63,511 nt of DNA from Deltaproteobacteria bacterium (GCA_019311115.1 JAFDDB010000005.1:1-63511), one strand, 5' to 3'; shown: positions 17,146 through 25,351, counted from the first letter of the stretch. Notes: generated by a model from the sequence alone, not told the origin. Numbers and translations are program-made.

Positions 17146-17940
17146 CTACCGTTCGTCGAGCTGTGTGAAGTCGGGCTTGCGCTTCTCGCGGAAGGCCGCG
17201 ATCGCCTCGCGGTTGGCGGGTCCGCCCACGAGCTTGGCGAAGGCCGAGTTCTCTCTCTCGCGCGCCGCCTGGATCGCGTCGATGCGCGACGCGACCAGCA
17301 GGCGCTTGGTCGCGATCAGCGACGGGATCGGCATGGCCGCGATCTCGCTCGCGACCTCCATCGTCTGGTCGAGCAGGCGCTCGGGTGGGCAGGACTTCCA
17401 GGCCAGGCCGATGTCCACGCACTGCCCGGCGTCGAGCCAGGCGGCCGTGTAGAGCAGGTGGGCGGCGGCTTGCGGGCCGACGGTCGCGGGCAGCAGGTAG
17501 GAGTTCCCCGCCTCGACCGTCACGCCGAGGCTCGCGAACGGCGCGCGCAGGCGCGCGTCCTCCGCCATCAACACCAGGTCGCAGTGCGGCAGCAGGGTGA
17601 GTCCGATCCCGACGCCGATCCCGTTCACCGCCGCGATCAGCGGCTTGGGAAACGCCTCGACCGCCTCGATGAACGGGGCGAAGCCGTGGCGCTTGCCGTC
17701 GTCGTGGCGGCGCGGGTTGCCGAGCTCTCCCAGGTCCTGCCCCGCGCTGAAGGCCCGGCCCGCGCCGGTGATCACCACCACGGCGACGTCCGGGTCGTCG
17801 GCCGCCGCGACGAGCGCCGCGCAGGCGGCGTCGTAGAGGTCGTCGTCAAAGGCGTTCAGCGCCGCGGGGCGGTCGAGGGTCAGCAGCCTGACTCGTTCGC
17901 GATCGTCGACCAGCAGCATCCGGGACTCCTCCAAGGACAT
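17146..17940 (-). CDS. Enoyl-CoA hydratase/isomerase (crotonase) family
   Basis: 264-aa crotonase-fold protein. LDRPAALNAFDDDL, the oxyanion-hole segments GAGRAFSAGQDLGEL and IAAVNGIGVGIGLTLLPHCDLVLM, and the C-terminal helix EGREA-like PANREAIAAFREKRKPDF are present. The two catalytic Glu of classic hydratases (at GHEL / EVxWG positions) are not both evident: the second segment reads VTVEAGNSYLLPATVG with one Glu, so isomerase or another CoA chemistry is possible. Start ATG 17938-17940. First gene of a probable pair with the LLM oxidoreductase. Confidence 0.9.
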   Translation of the reverse strand: MSLEESRMLLVDDRERVRLLTLDRPAALNAFDDDLYDAACAALVAAADDPDVAVVVITGAGRAFSAGQDLGELGNPRRHDDGKRHGFAPFIEAVEAFPKPLIAAVNGIGVGIGLTLLPHCDLVLMAEDARLRAPFASLGVTVEAGNSYLLPATVGPQAAAHLLYTAAWLDAGQCVDIGLAWKSCPPERLLDQTMEVASEIAAMPIPSLIATKRLLVASRIDAIQAARERENSAFAKLVGGPANREAIAAFREKRKPDFTQLDER

Positions 17941-17985
17941 TCTACCAGCCCCACTTCCGGGACGGGGACGGGGAGTGACACGGGC

Positions 17986-19233
17986 CTACTCCAGGTAGCC
18001 GACCGCCCGCAGGCGCTCGCGGTCCTCGTCGCTCAGTCCGGGCTCGGTCGTGCTCTCGGGCGCGTCCCGCGGCACCCAGAGCCTCTTGCGCGCCAACAGG
18101 CGGCTGAGCGCCGCCATGCGCTTGCGATGCGTACGCGCGATGACCGCGTGCCGGCCCGCGACGTCGCGCGTCTCGCCGGGGTCCTGCTTCAGGTTGAAGA
18201 GGTAGCTCCGCTTGCTGGTGCGCCGCTGCAGGGTCTTCCAGTCCCCGCGCCGGTAGGTCTGCCAGGCCATCTCGGTCAGGAACAGCTCGTTCGGGTCCAG
18301 CACGGTCTGCGGCTCGTCCGCGTTCCGCTCGGTGCCGGCCAACTCGAGCAGCATCCCGTACAGGTCTTCGCTGCGCACCACCGGACGCGAGTTCTCGAAC
18401 CGCGTCGGCGAGACGATCAGCGGGATCTGCACCAGGTAGTCGAACGACGGGTTCCCCTCGTGACCGCGCAGTCCGGCGACGGGATGCTTCTCGCCGCGGC
18501 GCTCGCCGTGGTCAGACGTCAGCACGACGACCGCGCCTTCGAGCAGGTTCCCGGCGCGCAGCAGGTCGAGCAGCCCTCCGACGCCCGCGTCGGCGCGCGC
18601 GACGCCGCGCGCGTACGACTCGTCCTGCATGCGGTAGTCGTGCGCGTCCATGTAGTGGACGTACAGGAAGAAACGGTCGCTCTCGCGGCGGGCCAGCGCG
18701 CGCGCCACCGCCGCATTGACGGCGGAGGCGTCGTGAGCTCCGCGCACGTCCTGCCAGTCGTCGAAGCCGCGCTCGAATCCGGCTCCCGCAAACAGCAGCG
18801 CGTTCGACTGCACGCCGAGCGTCGCGTAGCCGGTCCGCTTCATGTGAGTGCCGAGCGTCGGCAGGTGCGCGGGAATGCAGCTCCGGTCGGGCGGACGCCC
18901 GAACCTCGCCAGGCCGCACCAGGTGCGGCCGTTCCAGTGGATCGGCGACCGGCGGCGGCCGCTCTCGATGCTCGGAGTCCGCCCGGTGAAGAGCGCGCCC
19001 ATCGACATGGTCGTCATGTGGAACGAGGACAGGGCGTTGTCGAAGCGCTGGCCGCTCTCGGCCAGCGAGTCGATCTGCGGCGTGGGACGTTTCGCGCCGT
19101 AGGCCGACACGTAGTCGCGCCGCAGCGTGTCGATCATGACCAGCACGATGCGCTCGGGCGGCGCCGGCGACGGTGTGCAGCCGGCCCAGAGCAGCGCCGC
19201 AACCAACAGCGCGGGCGTCCAGCGCGCTATCAC
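17986..19233 (-). CDS. Sulfatase-fold lipoprotein, no formylglycine cysteine (second of a tandem pair)
   Basis: 415-aa protein of the alkaline-phosphatase/sulfatase superfamily. A signal with lipobox LLWAGC (Cys19) is followed by the metal-binding VMIDTLRRDY, a loop MTTMSMGALFTG where the sulfatase C/S-x-P-x-R motif would lie, then HYMDAHDY, TSDHGERRGEKH and a C-terminal ...AVGYLE. Aligning on the T-G of the loop puts Thr74 at the nucleophile position, with no Cys or Ser in the required context and no following Arg, so formylglycine formation is not expected. A Thr nucleophile, as in phosphoethanolamine or glycerophosphate transferases, is possible. The GTG start (19231-19233) overlaps the preceding gene's TGA by 3 nt inside a GTGA. 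Confidence 0.8.
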   Translation of the reverse strand: MIARWTPALLVAALLWAGCTPSPAPPERIVLVMIDTLRRDYVSAYGAKRPTPQIDSLAESGQRFDNALSSFHMTTMSMGALFTGRTPSIESGRRRSPIHWNGRTWCGLARFGRPPDRSCIPAHLPTLGTHMKRTGYATLGVQSNALLFAGAGFERGFDDWQDVRGAHDASAVNAAVARALARRESDRFFLYVHYMDAHDYRMQDESYARGVARADAGVGGLLDLLRAGNLLEGAVVVLTSDHGERRGEKHPVAGLRGHEGNPSFDYLVQIPLIVSPTRFENSRPVVRSEDLYGMLLELAGTERNADEPQTVLDPNELFLTEMAWQTYRRGDWKTLQRRTSKRSYLFNLKQDPGETRDVAGRHAVIARTHRKRMAALSRLLARKRLWVPRDAPESTTEPGLSDEDRERLRAVGYLE

Positions 19234-20570
19234 TCCACGTACCCCAGGCTCTTGAGCGCCTTCTGCGTCTCGGAGTCCATGGCGCGCGGTGCGCCCTGGG
19301 CCAGCGGAGCGGGCAGGCTCGCCAGGTACTCGTCGAGAGACGCCGCCATGGCCGCCGCGCGCTCGGGATCGCGCGCCGCCAGGTCGATCCGCTCGTGCGG
19401 GTCGCGCGCCAGGTCGTATACGGCGAGCCGTCCCCGGTCCTTGCGGACCAGCTTGTGGCCGTCCGCGATCAGCGCCTGCACGTCGCCGTCGGCGTTCGTC
19501 ATGAACGGCAGCGGGTAGACCTCGGCGACGACGGGGTGGCCGAGCCGGCCGAGCGCGTTGCCTTGGATGTCGTCGGGGATGGGCAGGCCGAGCGCGTCCA
19601 ACAGGGTGGGGAGCACGTCGGTCAGCTGTACGCGCTCGTCGCTCCGCTCCGGCGCGTGCCCCGTGCCGGGGTACTTGACGATGAAGGGGATGGCGAGCAC
19701 CGCGCGCTCCAGTGCCGTGCCGTGGCCCTGGATGCCGTCCTCCCACAGCGCCTCGCCGTGGTCCGCGGTCACGATGATCCAGGTGTCGTCGAACAGGTCG
19801 AGGTCCCGCAGCCCGTCGAGCAGCTTCCCGACCCAGAAGTCCATGAAGCGGATCTCCCCGTCGTACAGCCAGCGCGCGCGCGTACGGATGCGCTGCTCGC
19901 GCGGCATGTCGCTCGTCAGCCGTGGCGGCGCGCCCCGAAAACGTGCCGGCGGATCGTACGGGCCGTGCGGGTCGAAGTAGTTCAGGAACAGGAAGAAGGG
20001 CCGGTCCCGGGGGCGCGAGCGCAGCCAGTCGAGCGCGGCTCCGGTCACGCTCGGCGCGAGACGCCCGTGGGTCGGGTCGATCCCGCCGTCGTCGTAGTGG
20101 TCGAAGCCCAGGTCGAGTCCCGTCACGCGCTTGAGCCACGGGCCGGCCACGATGCCCGCCGTCGCGTAGCCGTGCTCGCCGAGCAGCAGTGGCAGCGGGC
20201 GCTCGTGGGGGCTGAGTCCGCGCGCGCGGTAGCGCTCGAACGGTCCCTCGATCGCGTCGGCCAGCGAGATGGGCCCGTCCACGTCGAGGCGCGCGCCGTG
20301 ACTGCTCGTGAGCTTGCCGGTGAGCAGCGTCGCGTGACCCGGGAGCGTCCAGCTCGTGGTGGACACAGCGCGCGTGTAGACCACCGACACGGCGGCGAGC
20401 GCGTCGAGGCTCGGGCTCGTCTGCTCACCGTATCCGTAGCAGCCCAGGCGGTCCGCGCGCGTCGTATCCAGGCTGATCAACAGGATGTGCGGATCCTGCG
20501 GTCTTCCCGAACACGCGCACAGCGCCAGCAACAGGGCCGCCGTGGCGATCGTTTTGTCTGGCAGCCCCAC
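19230..20570 (-). CDS. Sulfatase-fold lipoprotein with Thr at the nucleophile position
   Basis: 446-aa sulfatase-superfamily protein with a lipoprotein-type signal (TIATAALLLALCAC). Metal ligands: LISLDTTRADRLGCYGYG (Asp35-Thr36), TADHGEALWEDGIQGHG, and FLNYFDPHGPYDPP. The nucleophile loop is SWTLPGHATLLTG, where Thr75 replaces the formylglycine Cys and His79 replaces the invariant Arg. The C-terminus ends in SLGYVE, typical of this myxobacterial/planctomycete-type subgroup. Cell-envelope phospho- or sulfo-ester chemistry is likely; the substrate is unknown. GTG start at 20568-20570 without a clear ribosome-binding site. Co-transcribed with the following sulfatase-fold gene. Confidence 0.82.
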   Translation of the reverse strand: MGLPDKTIATAALLLALCACSGRPQDPHILLISLDTTRADRLGCYGYGEQTSPSLDALAAVSVVYTRAVSTTSWTLPGHATLLTGKLTSSHGARLDVDGPISLADAIEGPFERYRARGLSPHERPLPLLLGEHGYATAGIVAGPWLKRVTGLDLGFDHYDDGGIDPTHGRLAPSVTGAALDWLRSRPRDRPFFLFLNYFDPHGPYDPPARFRGAPPRLTSDMPREQRIRTRARWLYDGEIRFMDFWVGKLLDGLRDLDLFDDTWIIVTADHGEALWEDGIQGHGTALERAVLAIPFIVKYPGTGHAPERSDERVQLTDVLPTLLDALGLPIPDDIQGNALGRLGHPVVAEVYPLPFMTNADGDVQALIADGHKLVRKDRGRLAVYDLARDPHERIDLAARDPERAAAMAASLDEYLASLPAPLAQGAPRAMDSETQKALKSLGYVE

Positions 20571-20582
20571 TGGACGTCGTGG

Positions 20583-21737
20583 TCAGGCGACCTTCACGGT
20601 CTCGGGAAGCTTGCGGGTCAGGATGTCGGCGGCTTGTTCGACCAGGTCGGCGACGATCTGGCCGGCGGGCTTGATGTCGTGGATCAGGCCGGAGACCTGG
20701 CCGGCGAACGGCGCCACGTACTCGGTCTTGCCCGCCTGGTTGAACATGTCGACCATCGCCGACGCCAGCAGGGCCTGCAGCGGGAAGGGCAGCGCCTCGA
20801 GGCCCGACTCCTCCCACAGGTCGTGGAAGCGGTTGTAGGTCGTGCGCGAGGTCTTTCCCGTGTAGATGTAGGTGCGGCGCGTGTCCTCGTCGGTGGCGTC
20901 CACCATGTGCTGCTTCTGCACGTCGAGCGCTCCGCCCTCGTCGGACGCCAGGAAGCGCGTGCCGACCCAGACTCCGATGCAGCCCATGGCGAGCGCCGCA
21001 GCCACGCCGCGGCCGTCGCCGATCCCCCCCGCGGCGAGCACCGGTGTCGGCGCGCAGGCGTCGATGGCCTGCGGCCAGAGCGCCATCGAGCCGACGCGGC
21101 CGGTGTGGCCTCCGCCCTCGTGCCCCTGCGCGACGACCAGGTCCGAGCCCGACCGCGCGATGCGGCCGGCGTTCTTGGAGTTGCCCGCGATGCCCAGCAC
21201 CTTCATGCCCGCGGCGTGCGCGGACTCGACCATGAAGCCGGGGTCGCCGAGGCCGGCGCAGAAGAGCGGCACCTGCTGCTCGATGCACGCTTCGACCGCG
21301 GCGTGCGGCCGCGACACGGTCGATCCGGCGCTGATCGCCACCTGGATGTCCGGCAGGCCGAAGTCCTCCTTCACCTTCATCATCCACTCGAAGTGCGCGC
21401 GCGGCAGCGCCGCGAGCGCGTCGGCGAGCGGGATGTTGCCGGCGTCGCGAACGGGCGCGTCGCCCTGCCGGACCTGCTGTGCGGGGAGCAGCAGGTCCAC
21501 GCCGAACGGCTTGTCGGTGAGCTTGCGGATCTCCTGGATCTTCTCGCGCAGCTCCTCGACGGAGTAGCCGGCTCCGCCGAGCACTCCCAGGCCTCCGGCC
21601 TCGGAGACGGCCACCACCAGCCCGACCGGCGCACCGGTTTCCTCGCCGATCAGGCTCGGTCCCATTCCCGCGCTCAGGATCGGGTACTCGATCCCCAGCA
21701 TGTCGCAGAGCGGCGTTCTGAGTGTCCGTCGTGCCAA
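20583..21737 (-). CDS. Nitronate monooxygenase / NAD(P)H-dependent flavin oxidoreductase (FabK-like)
   Basis: 384-aa FMN TIM barrel. Landmarks: CDMLGIEYPILSAGMG, AVSEAGGLGVLGG, GVDLLLP, AGSTV, VLGIAGNSKNA, QGHEGGGHTGRVGSMAL and LAAGGIGDGRGVAAALAMGCIGVWVGTRFLASDE. The family includes nitronate monooxygenases and FabK-type enoyl reductases; the Gly-His-Glu-Gly-Gly-Gly-His-Thr-Gly block is shared by both. The best start is TTG 21735-21737, because AGGAGG lies 5 nt upstream; the first ATG would cut off the conserved N-terminal strand. Ends 12 nt before the sulfatase-fold gene on the same strand. Confidence 0.9.
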   Translation of the reverse strand: MARRTLRTPLCDMLGIEYPILSAGMGPSLIGEETGAPVGLVVAVSEAGGLGVLGGAGYSVEELREKIQEIRKLTDKPFGVDLLLPAQQVRQGDAPVRDAGNIPLADALAALPRAHFEWMMKVKEDFGLPDIQVAISAGSTVSRPHAAVEACIEQQVPLFCAGLGDPGFMVESAHAAGMKVLGIAGNSKNAGRIARSGSDLVVAQGHEGGGHTGRVGSMALWPQAIDACAPTPVLAAGGIGDGRGVAAALAMGCIGVWVGTRFLASDEGGALDVQKQHMVDATDEDTRRTYIYTGKTSRTTYNRFHDLWEESGLEALPFPLQALLASAMVDMFNQAGKTEYVAPFAGQVSGLIHDIKPAGQIVADLVEQAADILTRKLPETVKVA

Positions 21738-21862
21738 GGGGGCCTCCTCGCAGGGATTTGCGTGGGGCGGCGAGCTGCCGTGGTGCCCGCACTCTACCCC
21801 AGCAGAGACGCCGAGAGGCGCGTCCCTCGGCACGCCTCGGGCGTCGGGGCGCGAAGAAGTGC

Positions 21863-23170
21863 TCAGTCGTGCGAGCAGGCGGGGCGCGCGTCGGTCACGC
21901 CGAAGCGCTCGGGGAAGCGGGCGTCGTACGCGATGGTGCCGCGCGACGGCGGGCCGAAGCGGTCGGGGTCGAGGGCGCGTAACGCCTCGGCGGCCAGGAT
22001 GCCGCCGCAGATCATGTTGGTGCCCGGCAGCGTCAGGGCCTGCGCCAGCGAGCAGGTGGCGCGGTCGCTCTCTTCGTCGGCCAGCTCGGCGAGCCGCGGA
22101 ATGCGGTGTGCCAGGCACGCCGTCTCGCCGGGCAAGTAGACGCGGTGCTGCGCCGCGAGCGGGGAGCTGCCCGCCTCGGCGAGCGGCACGCCGTCGGCTA
22201 GCGAGCAGTCGTTCAGGTAGCGGCGCGCGGCAAAGGTGTCGGGACAGGCGATGCGCAGCGACGGCCGGCCGAGCCGTACCAGCCGGTCCTCGTAGCGGAC
22301 CGGCATCGGCCGTAGGTCGACGCCGGCGTCGGTCAGGACCGCCAGCTTCTCCGCCATCACGACCGCCTTCGGCCGGCCGATGTCGTCGGCCGAGAAGGAG
22401 GGCTGGATCGCCAGGTTCTCGGGGCCCACCCGGTCGAAGTCGAAGATGCGCAGCTCGCAGCGGTCGCCGAGCAGCGGAGCCAGCGACTCCAGCAGGTGCG
22501 TGCCCACGCCGCCGGCGCCGATCACGTCGATGATCGCGTCCTCGACGAACGCGTCCTTCCAGTCGCTCGCGTCCGTGCCCGGCGCCGGCGTCCGGTCTTC
22601 GCCCGCCACGTCGAAGCGGACCTCGGCCGCGGCGGGCGCAGCGTCCACGAGCCGTCCCGCGCCGATCAGCGCCTCTTGGAGCAGCAGCCCCGCGGCGATC
22701 CGCGCGACCGGCGCGATGGGCTCGGCCGCGGTCCGGACGGCCGCGGCTTCGTCGACGGCCAGCGCCAGCATGGACACGCCGGTCGAGGTCCAGTCGAGCG
22801 AGGCGAACGCGCTCGTGTCGTTCGCGAAGTGGGCGCAGCGGCGGCGCACCTGGGGAGAGCTTCCCAGGTGCAGGACGACGCCGAAGGTCCCGTCGTCGGC
22901 GCGTCCCAGGTCGCCCAGGTACAGCGTGGGCATCGACTCGAACTCGGCTGCGGGCATCAGCGTCGACAGGTCGCCGACGGACGGGCCCGACGCGGCGAGC
23001 TGGACCTGGCCGAAGCCCAGCGCTTGCAGGCCGCGGCAGAGCGCCCACGCCGGGTGGTCCCACGGAAGGCCGCGAGGCGAGTCGTCGAGCACGACCAGCA
23101 CGCCGGTCTCGGCGATGCGCAGCGCGTCGGCGCCGGCCTGCGCCAGGCGGTCTTCGGGGCGGGCCGTCAC
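21863..23170 (-). CDS. ThiF/E1-type ubiquitin-like activating enzyme
   Basis: 435-aa protein with two Rossmann-like halves. Residues 20-170 look like a degenerate, glycine-loop-less half (VLVVLDDSPRG...GLLLQEALIG). Residues 210-435 are an active-looking E1: IDVIGAGGVGTHLLE (nucleotide loop, 218-223), IFDFDRVGPENLAIQPSFSADDIGRPKA (Asp244/Asp246, Asn252, Lys268), a likely catalytic cysteine in GETACLAH (Cys352) and a second Cys373 before LPGTNMICGGILAAEALRAL. This is the E1/MoeB/ThiF mechanism: ATP-dependent adenylation of a C-terminal glycine, then thioester formation. The GTG start at 23168-23170 overlaps the JAB gene's TGA. Last gene of a four-gene operon with Ubl, E2-like and JAB genes. Confidence 0.85.
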   Translation of the reverse strand: MTARPEDRLAQAGADALRIAETGVLVVLDDSPRGLPWDHPAWALCRGLQALGFGQVQLAASGPSVGDLSTLMPAAEFESMPTLYLGDLGRADDGTFGVVLHLGSSPQVRRRCAHFANDTSAFASLDWTSTGVSMLALAVDEAAAVRTAAEPIAPVARIAAGLLLQEALIGAGRLVDAAPAAAEVRFDVAGEDRTPAPGTDASDWKDAFVEDAIIDVIGAGGVGTHLLESLAPLLGDRCELRIFDFDRVGPENLAIQPSFSADDIGRPKAVVMAEKLAVLTDAGVDLRPMPVRYEDRLVRLGRPSLRIACPDTFAARRYLNDCSLADGVPLAEAGSSPLAAQHRVYLPGETACLAHRIPRLAELADEESDRATCSLAQALTLPGTNMICGGILAAEALRALDPDRFGPPSRGTIAYDARFPERFGVTDARPACSHD

Positions 23171-23919
23171 AGTGTCTCCGCGAGGGCAGGTGCGGGGGTG
23201 GGGTCGAACACGACCTTCTCGGCGATCTCCAACGCCAGCCGGCGCCGCAGCGCGTCGCGCTGCGACGTGGACAGGATGACGCGGCCGGCGCTCTCGAGTT
23301 GCGCGGGGATCTCGCGGACCTGGCGGCGGCCGCACATTGGACAGGTGTCGACGCGCGCCGCGTAGATCTCGTAGTCGCGCTCGCGGTTCACGATCAGCGA
23401 AAAGCAGACCGCGTACTCCTGGTGCAGGTTGCGGATCACGCCGCCGGTAAAGGCGGCGTCGCGCCAGAGCTGGACCATGCCCGCGCAGCCGCAGCGCGGG
23501 TGTCCGGGGCCGATCGGCACGGCCTCGGTCCAGCTGATCGCGGTGGACACCTGGTCGATGAACACGCCGGTCAGGAACTCGCGATCGACCACCGAGGCGG
23601 TGCACGGCCCGGGATGCCGGTGCACGAACGTGATCGGCACCAGGCGCCGCCCCATGCGCGCGGAGAGGGTCTCGATCTCGCGCCGCATCCGCAGCACGTC
23701 GTGCCCGGACTGCTCGACCGTCGAGACGGTCACGCGCTGGCCGCGCAGCAGCGGCGTGGCGATCACGTGGAACGGGTCGTCCTCGGTCGCCAGGCCGAGC
23801 ATCGCGTACTCGGACCTGGGGCTGGCGAAGTCGTAGGCCAGGATGTCGGCGGCCAGGAAGCAGCGCTCGAGCGCGAGCGCGTCGAATGACAGCGCGGCGC
23901 CTGCGTACAGGTCGAACAT
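23167..23919 (-). CDS. JAB/MPN (JAMM) metalloprotease-like protein, predicted Ubl-processing or deconjugating peptidase
   Basis: 250-aa protein. JAMM residues: Glu37 in SEYAMLGLAT, His100-x-His102 in VHRHPG, then Ser109-x-x-Asp112. The His-to-Ser spacing is six residues, one shorter than in Rpn11-type sites. A second feature is cysteine-rich: PRCGCAGM (Cys143/Cys145) and TCPMCGRR (Cys193/Cys196), a possible zinc knuckle. JAMM peptidases release ubiquitin-like tails or isopeptide-linked Ubl. ATG at 23917-23919 shares its A with the stop of the E2-like gene (TGATG). The position between the Ubl/E2-like and E1 genes supports the call more than sequence alone would. Confidence 0.78.
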   Translation of the reverse strand: MFDLYAGAALSFDALALERCFLAADILAYDFASPRSEYAMLGLATEDDPFHVIATPLLRGQRVTVSTVEQSGHDVLRMRREIETLSARMGRRLVPITFVHRHPGPCTASVVDREFLTGVFIDQVSTAISWTEAVPIGPGHPRCGCAGMVQLWRDAAFTGGVIRNLHQEYAVCFSLIVNRERDYEIYAARVDTCPMCGRRQVREIPAQLESAGRVILSTSQRDALRRRLALEIAEKVVFDPTPAPALAETL

Positions 23920-24995
23920 CAGAACGGGACCTCCTCTTCGTGGCGCGCCGTGCGCTCGCGCCACATGCGGTGGAACTCCGGCCGGTCGGTCGCCAGGATC
24001 GCCCCGGCGTCGAGCCACTGGACGACGGCCTCGGCGTCGCTGAAGCGCTTCGACAGCAGGCGCTGGTACTGCGCGAGCGTGCCCATGCAGAGGCCGGCGC
24101 GCACCGGTTGGCCCGACCGTCCCCACAGGCCGCGCTCGCTGCGCGACAGCGACGGCGCGAGGGAAAGACGTTCGGCCCGGGTGCGGCCCCGCACGTTCAG
24201 CGCGACGAACACGGTCCCCTGTCCGGTGCGAACCGGCAGGGGACCGCGCACCAGCAGCCAGGACCCCCCGCAGTACTGGAGCTGGTGTTGGTCGTCGCGG
24301 TGGAAGACGCTGCGGCTGCCGCGTTTCTCGGGCTCGTACAGGCTGAGGATCGCGTGCACGGCGCCGGAGAACTCCTTCAGCCGCGTCTTCGTGCCCTCGT
24401 CGGACATCACCGCGACGCGCATGTGCGCGCGCAGGGCGACCCCCGCGCGACGGACGAACTCGTTCAGCGACTCGGTGCGGTCGAGGCAGTAGCGGTAGGT
24501 GTGGCCGTTCAGCTCGACGTGGAAGTCGGACTTCCGCTTGCGCGTGGCCCGCTCGATCGGGATCACCGACCGCGCCAGGATCGCGCACGGCGCGCCGAGC
24601 GACTCGGCGAGATCCTCGGCGTACGGCTCCAACGCCAGGTGGTCGTCGACCGCCGCCTCGAGCTCGCGGGCACGGCGCGCCAGTTCGTCGAGCGTCCCCG
24701 GCGCGCCCGCGGGGGGCGCGCCGGAGAGGGACTTCAGGTAGGGGAGCAGCTCCGCCAGGCAGAACTGCAGGTCGTGGACCCGGGCCAGCAGCGGCCCGGC
24801 GTCGCCGAGCACGTCCGGGTGGTACTGCGCGCGGCCGGGGCGGATCCCCGACACCGTCTGCGCGTAGTCCCCGACCGATCCGACGCGACGGACCTTCGCC
24901 TTGGGCCCGGGGCCCGCGGAGAAGACGCCCCCTTCGAGGAGGAACGTCCTTTCGCGCGGGCCGCGGGCGAAGCGCGGGCGTTCCAGGTCGATCAC
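23919..24995 (-). CDS. Candidate E2-like protein of a bacterial ubiquitin-like system
   Basis: 358-aa protein not recognised by any strong enzymatic motif. The N-terminal half is helical (residues 60-150, including a heptad-like ELARRARELEAAVDDHLALEPYAEDLAESL). The C-terminal 150 residues are mixed alpha/beta (SWLLVRGPLPV; GTVFVALNVRG) followed by QPVRAGLCMGTLAQYQRLLSKRF, where Cys303 sits in a Gly-Leu-Cys context before a helix. That resembles the E2 fold's catalytic cysteine followed by helix 2. The E2 assignment comes mainly from its place between Ubl and JAB genes in an E1 operon, so it is inference. GTG start 24993-24995 overlaps the Ubl stop (GTGA). It could instead be a scaffold or target-recognition factor. 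Confidence 0.5.
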   Translation of the reverse strand: MIDLERPRFARGPRERTFLLEGGVFSAGPGPKAKVRRVGSVGDYAQTVSGIRPGRAQYHPDVLGDAGPLLARVHDLQFCLAELLPYLKSLSGAPPAGAPGTLDELARRARELEAAVDDHLALEPYAEDLAESLGAPCAILARSVIPIERATRKRKSDFHVELNGHTYRYCLDRTESLNEFVRRAGVALRAHMRVAVMSDEGTKTRLKEFSGAVHAILSLYEPEKRGSRSVFHRDDQHQLQYCGGSWLLVRGPLPVRTGQGTVFVALNVRGRTRAERLSLAPSLSRSERGLWGRSGQPVRAGLCMGTLAQYQRLLSKRFSDAEAVVQWLDAGAILATDRPEFHRMWRERTARHEEEVPF

Positions 24996-25351
24996 GCACC
25001 GCCCCCGCGGTAGCTCTCGGAGATCATGATCGTGTACTCGTCGGTGTCGGACTTCTGGTCGCCGCCGGGGCCGTGCACGACCGTGTCGTCCAGCGAGATC
25101 GGCTGCCCGGTCGCGCTCGAGCCCTGCACCACCTCGATGTCGATCTGGCGCGTGCTGCGCAGCACCTCGCCCACCACCGCGGCGGTGCGCGACGCCGGGC
25201 CGCGCACCTGGCGGCACTCGATCACGCGGTTTACGAGCTGGCGGGCCGACAGGCCCTCGACCGTTCGGCGAGCGAAGCGGCCACCGCAGCTGGCGCCGAG
25301 TCCGTAGGCCACGCCGATCGTGACCTCTCCGGGGGTCTTCGAAATCCTCAT
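24992..25351 (-). CDS. Ubiquitin-like beta-grasp protein with C-terminal Gly-Gly-Gly-Ala
   Basis: 119-aa protein. Predicted beta-grasp order: strand EVTIGVAYG, strand RRTVEG, helix ARQLVNRVIECR, strand IDIEVVQG, the turn-strand PISLDDTVV (like the Ile-x-Leu-Asp-Asp segment of ubiquitin-like folds) and a last strand EYTIMIS. The tail SYRGGGA ends in three glycines and one extra Ala, as in a Ubl precursor that needs a peptidase to expose Gly-Gly. First gene of the operon; ATG at 25349-25351 has AGGA 4 nt upstream, and the frame overlaps the E2-like start by 4 nt. No homology search was done; the call rests on fold pattern, tail and neighbours. Confidence 0.65.
   Translation of the reverse strand: MRISKTPGEVTIGVAYGLGASCGGRFARRTVEGLSARQLVNRVIECRQVRGPASRTAAVVGEVLRSTRQIDIEVVQGSSATGQPISLDDTVVHGPGGDQKSDTDEYTIMISESYRGGGA

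Noticed and set aside
19173..22139. A 988-codon open frame on the + strand.
   Set aside because: Antisense shadow of the sulfatase-fold and nitronate-monooxygenase genes; no recognisable domain.
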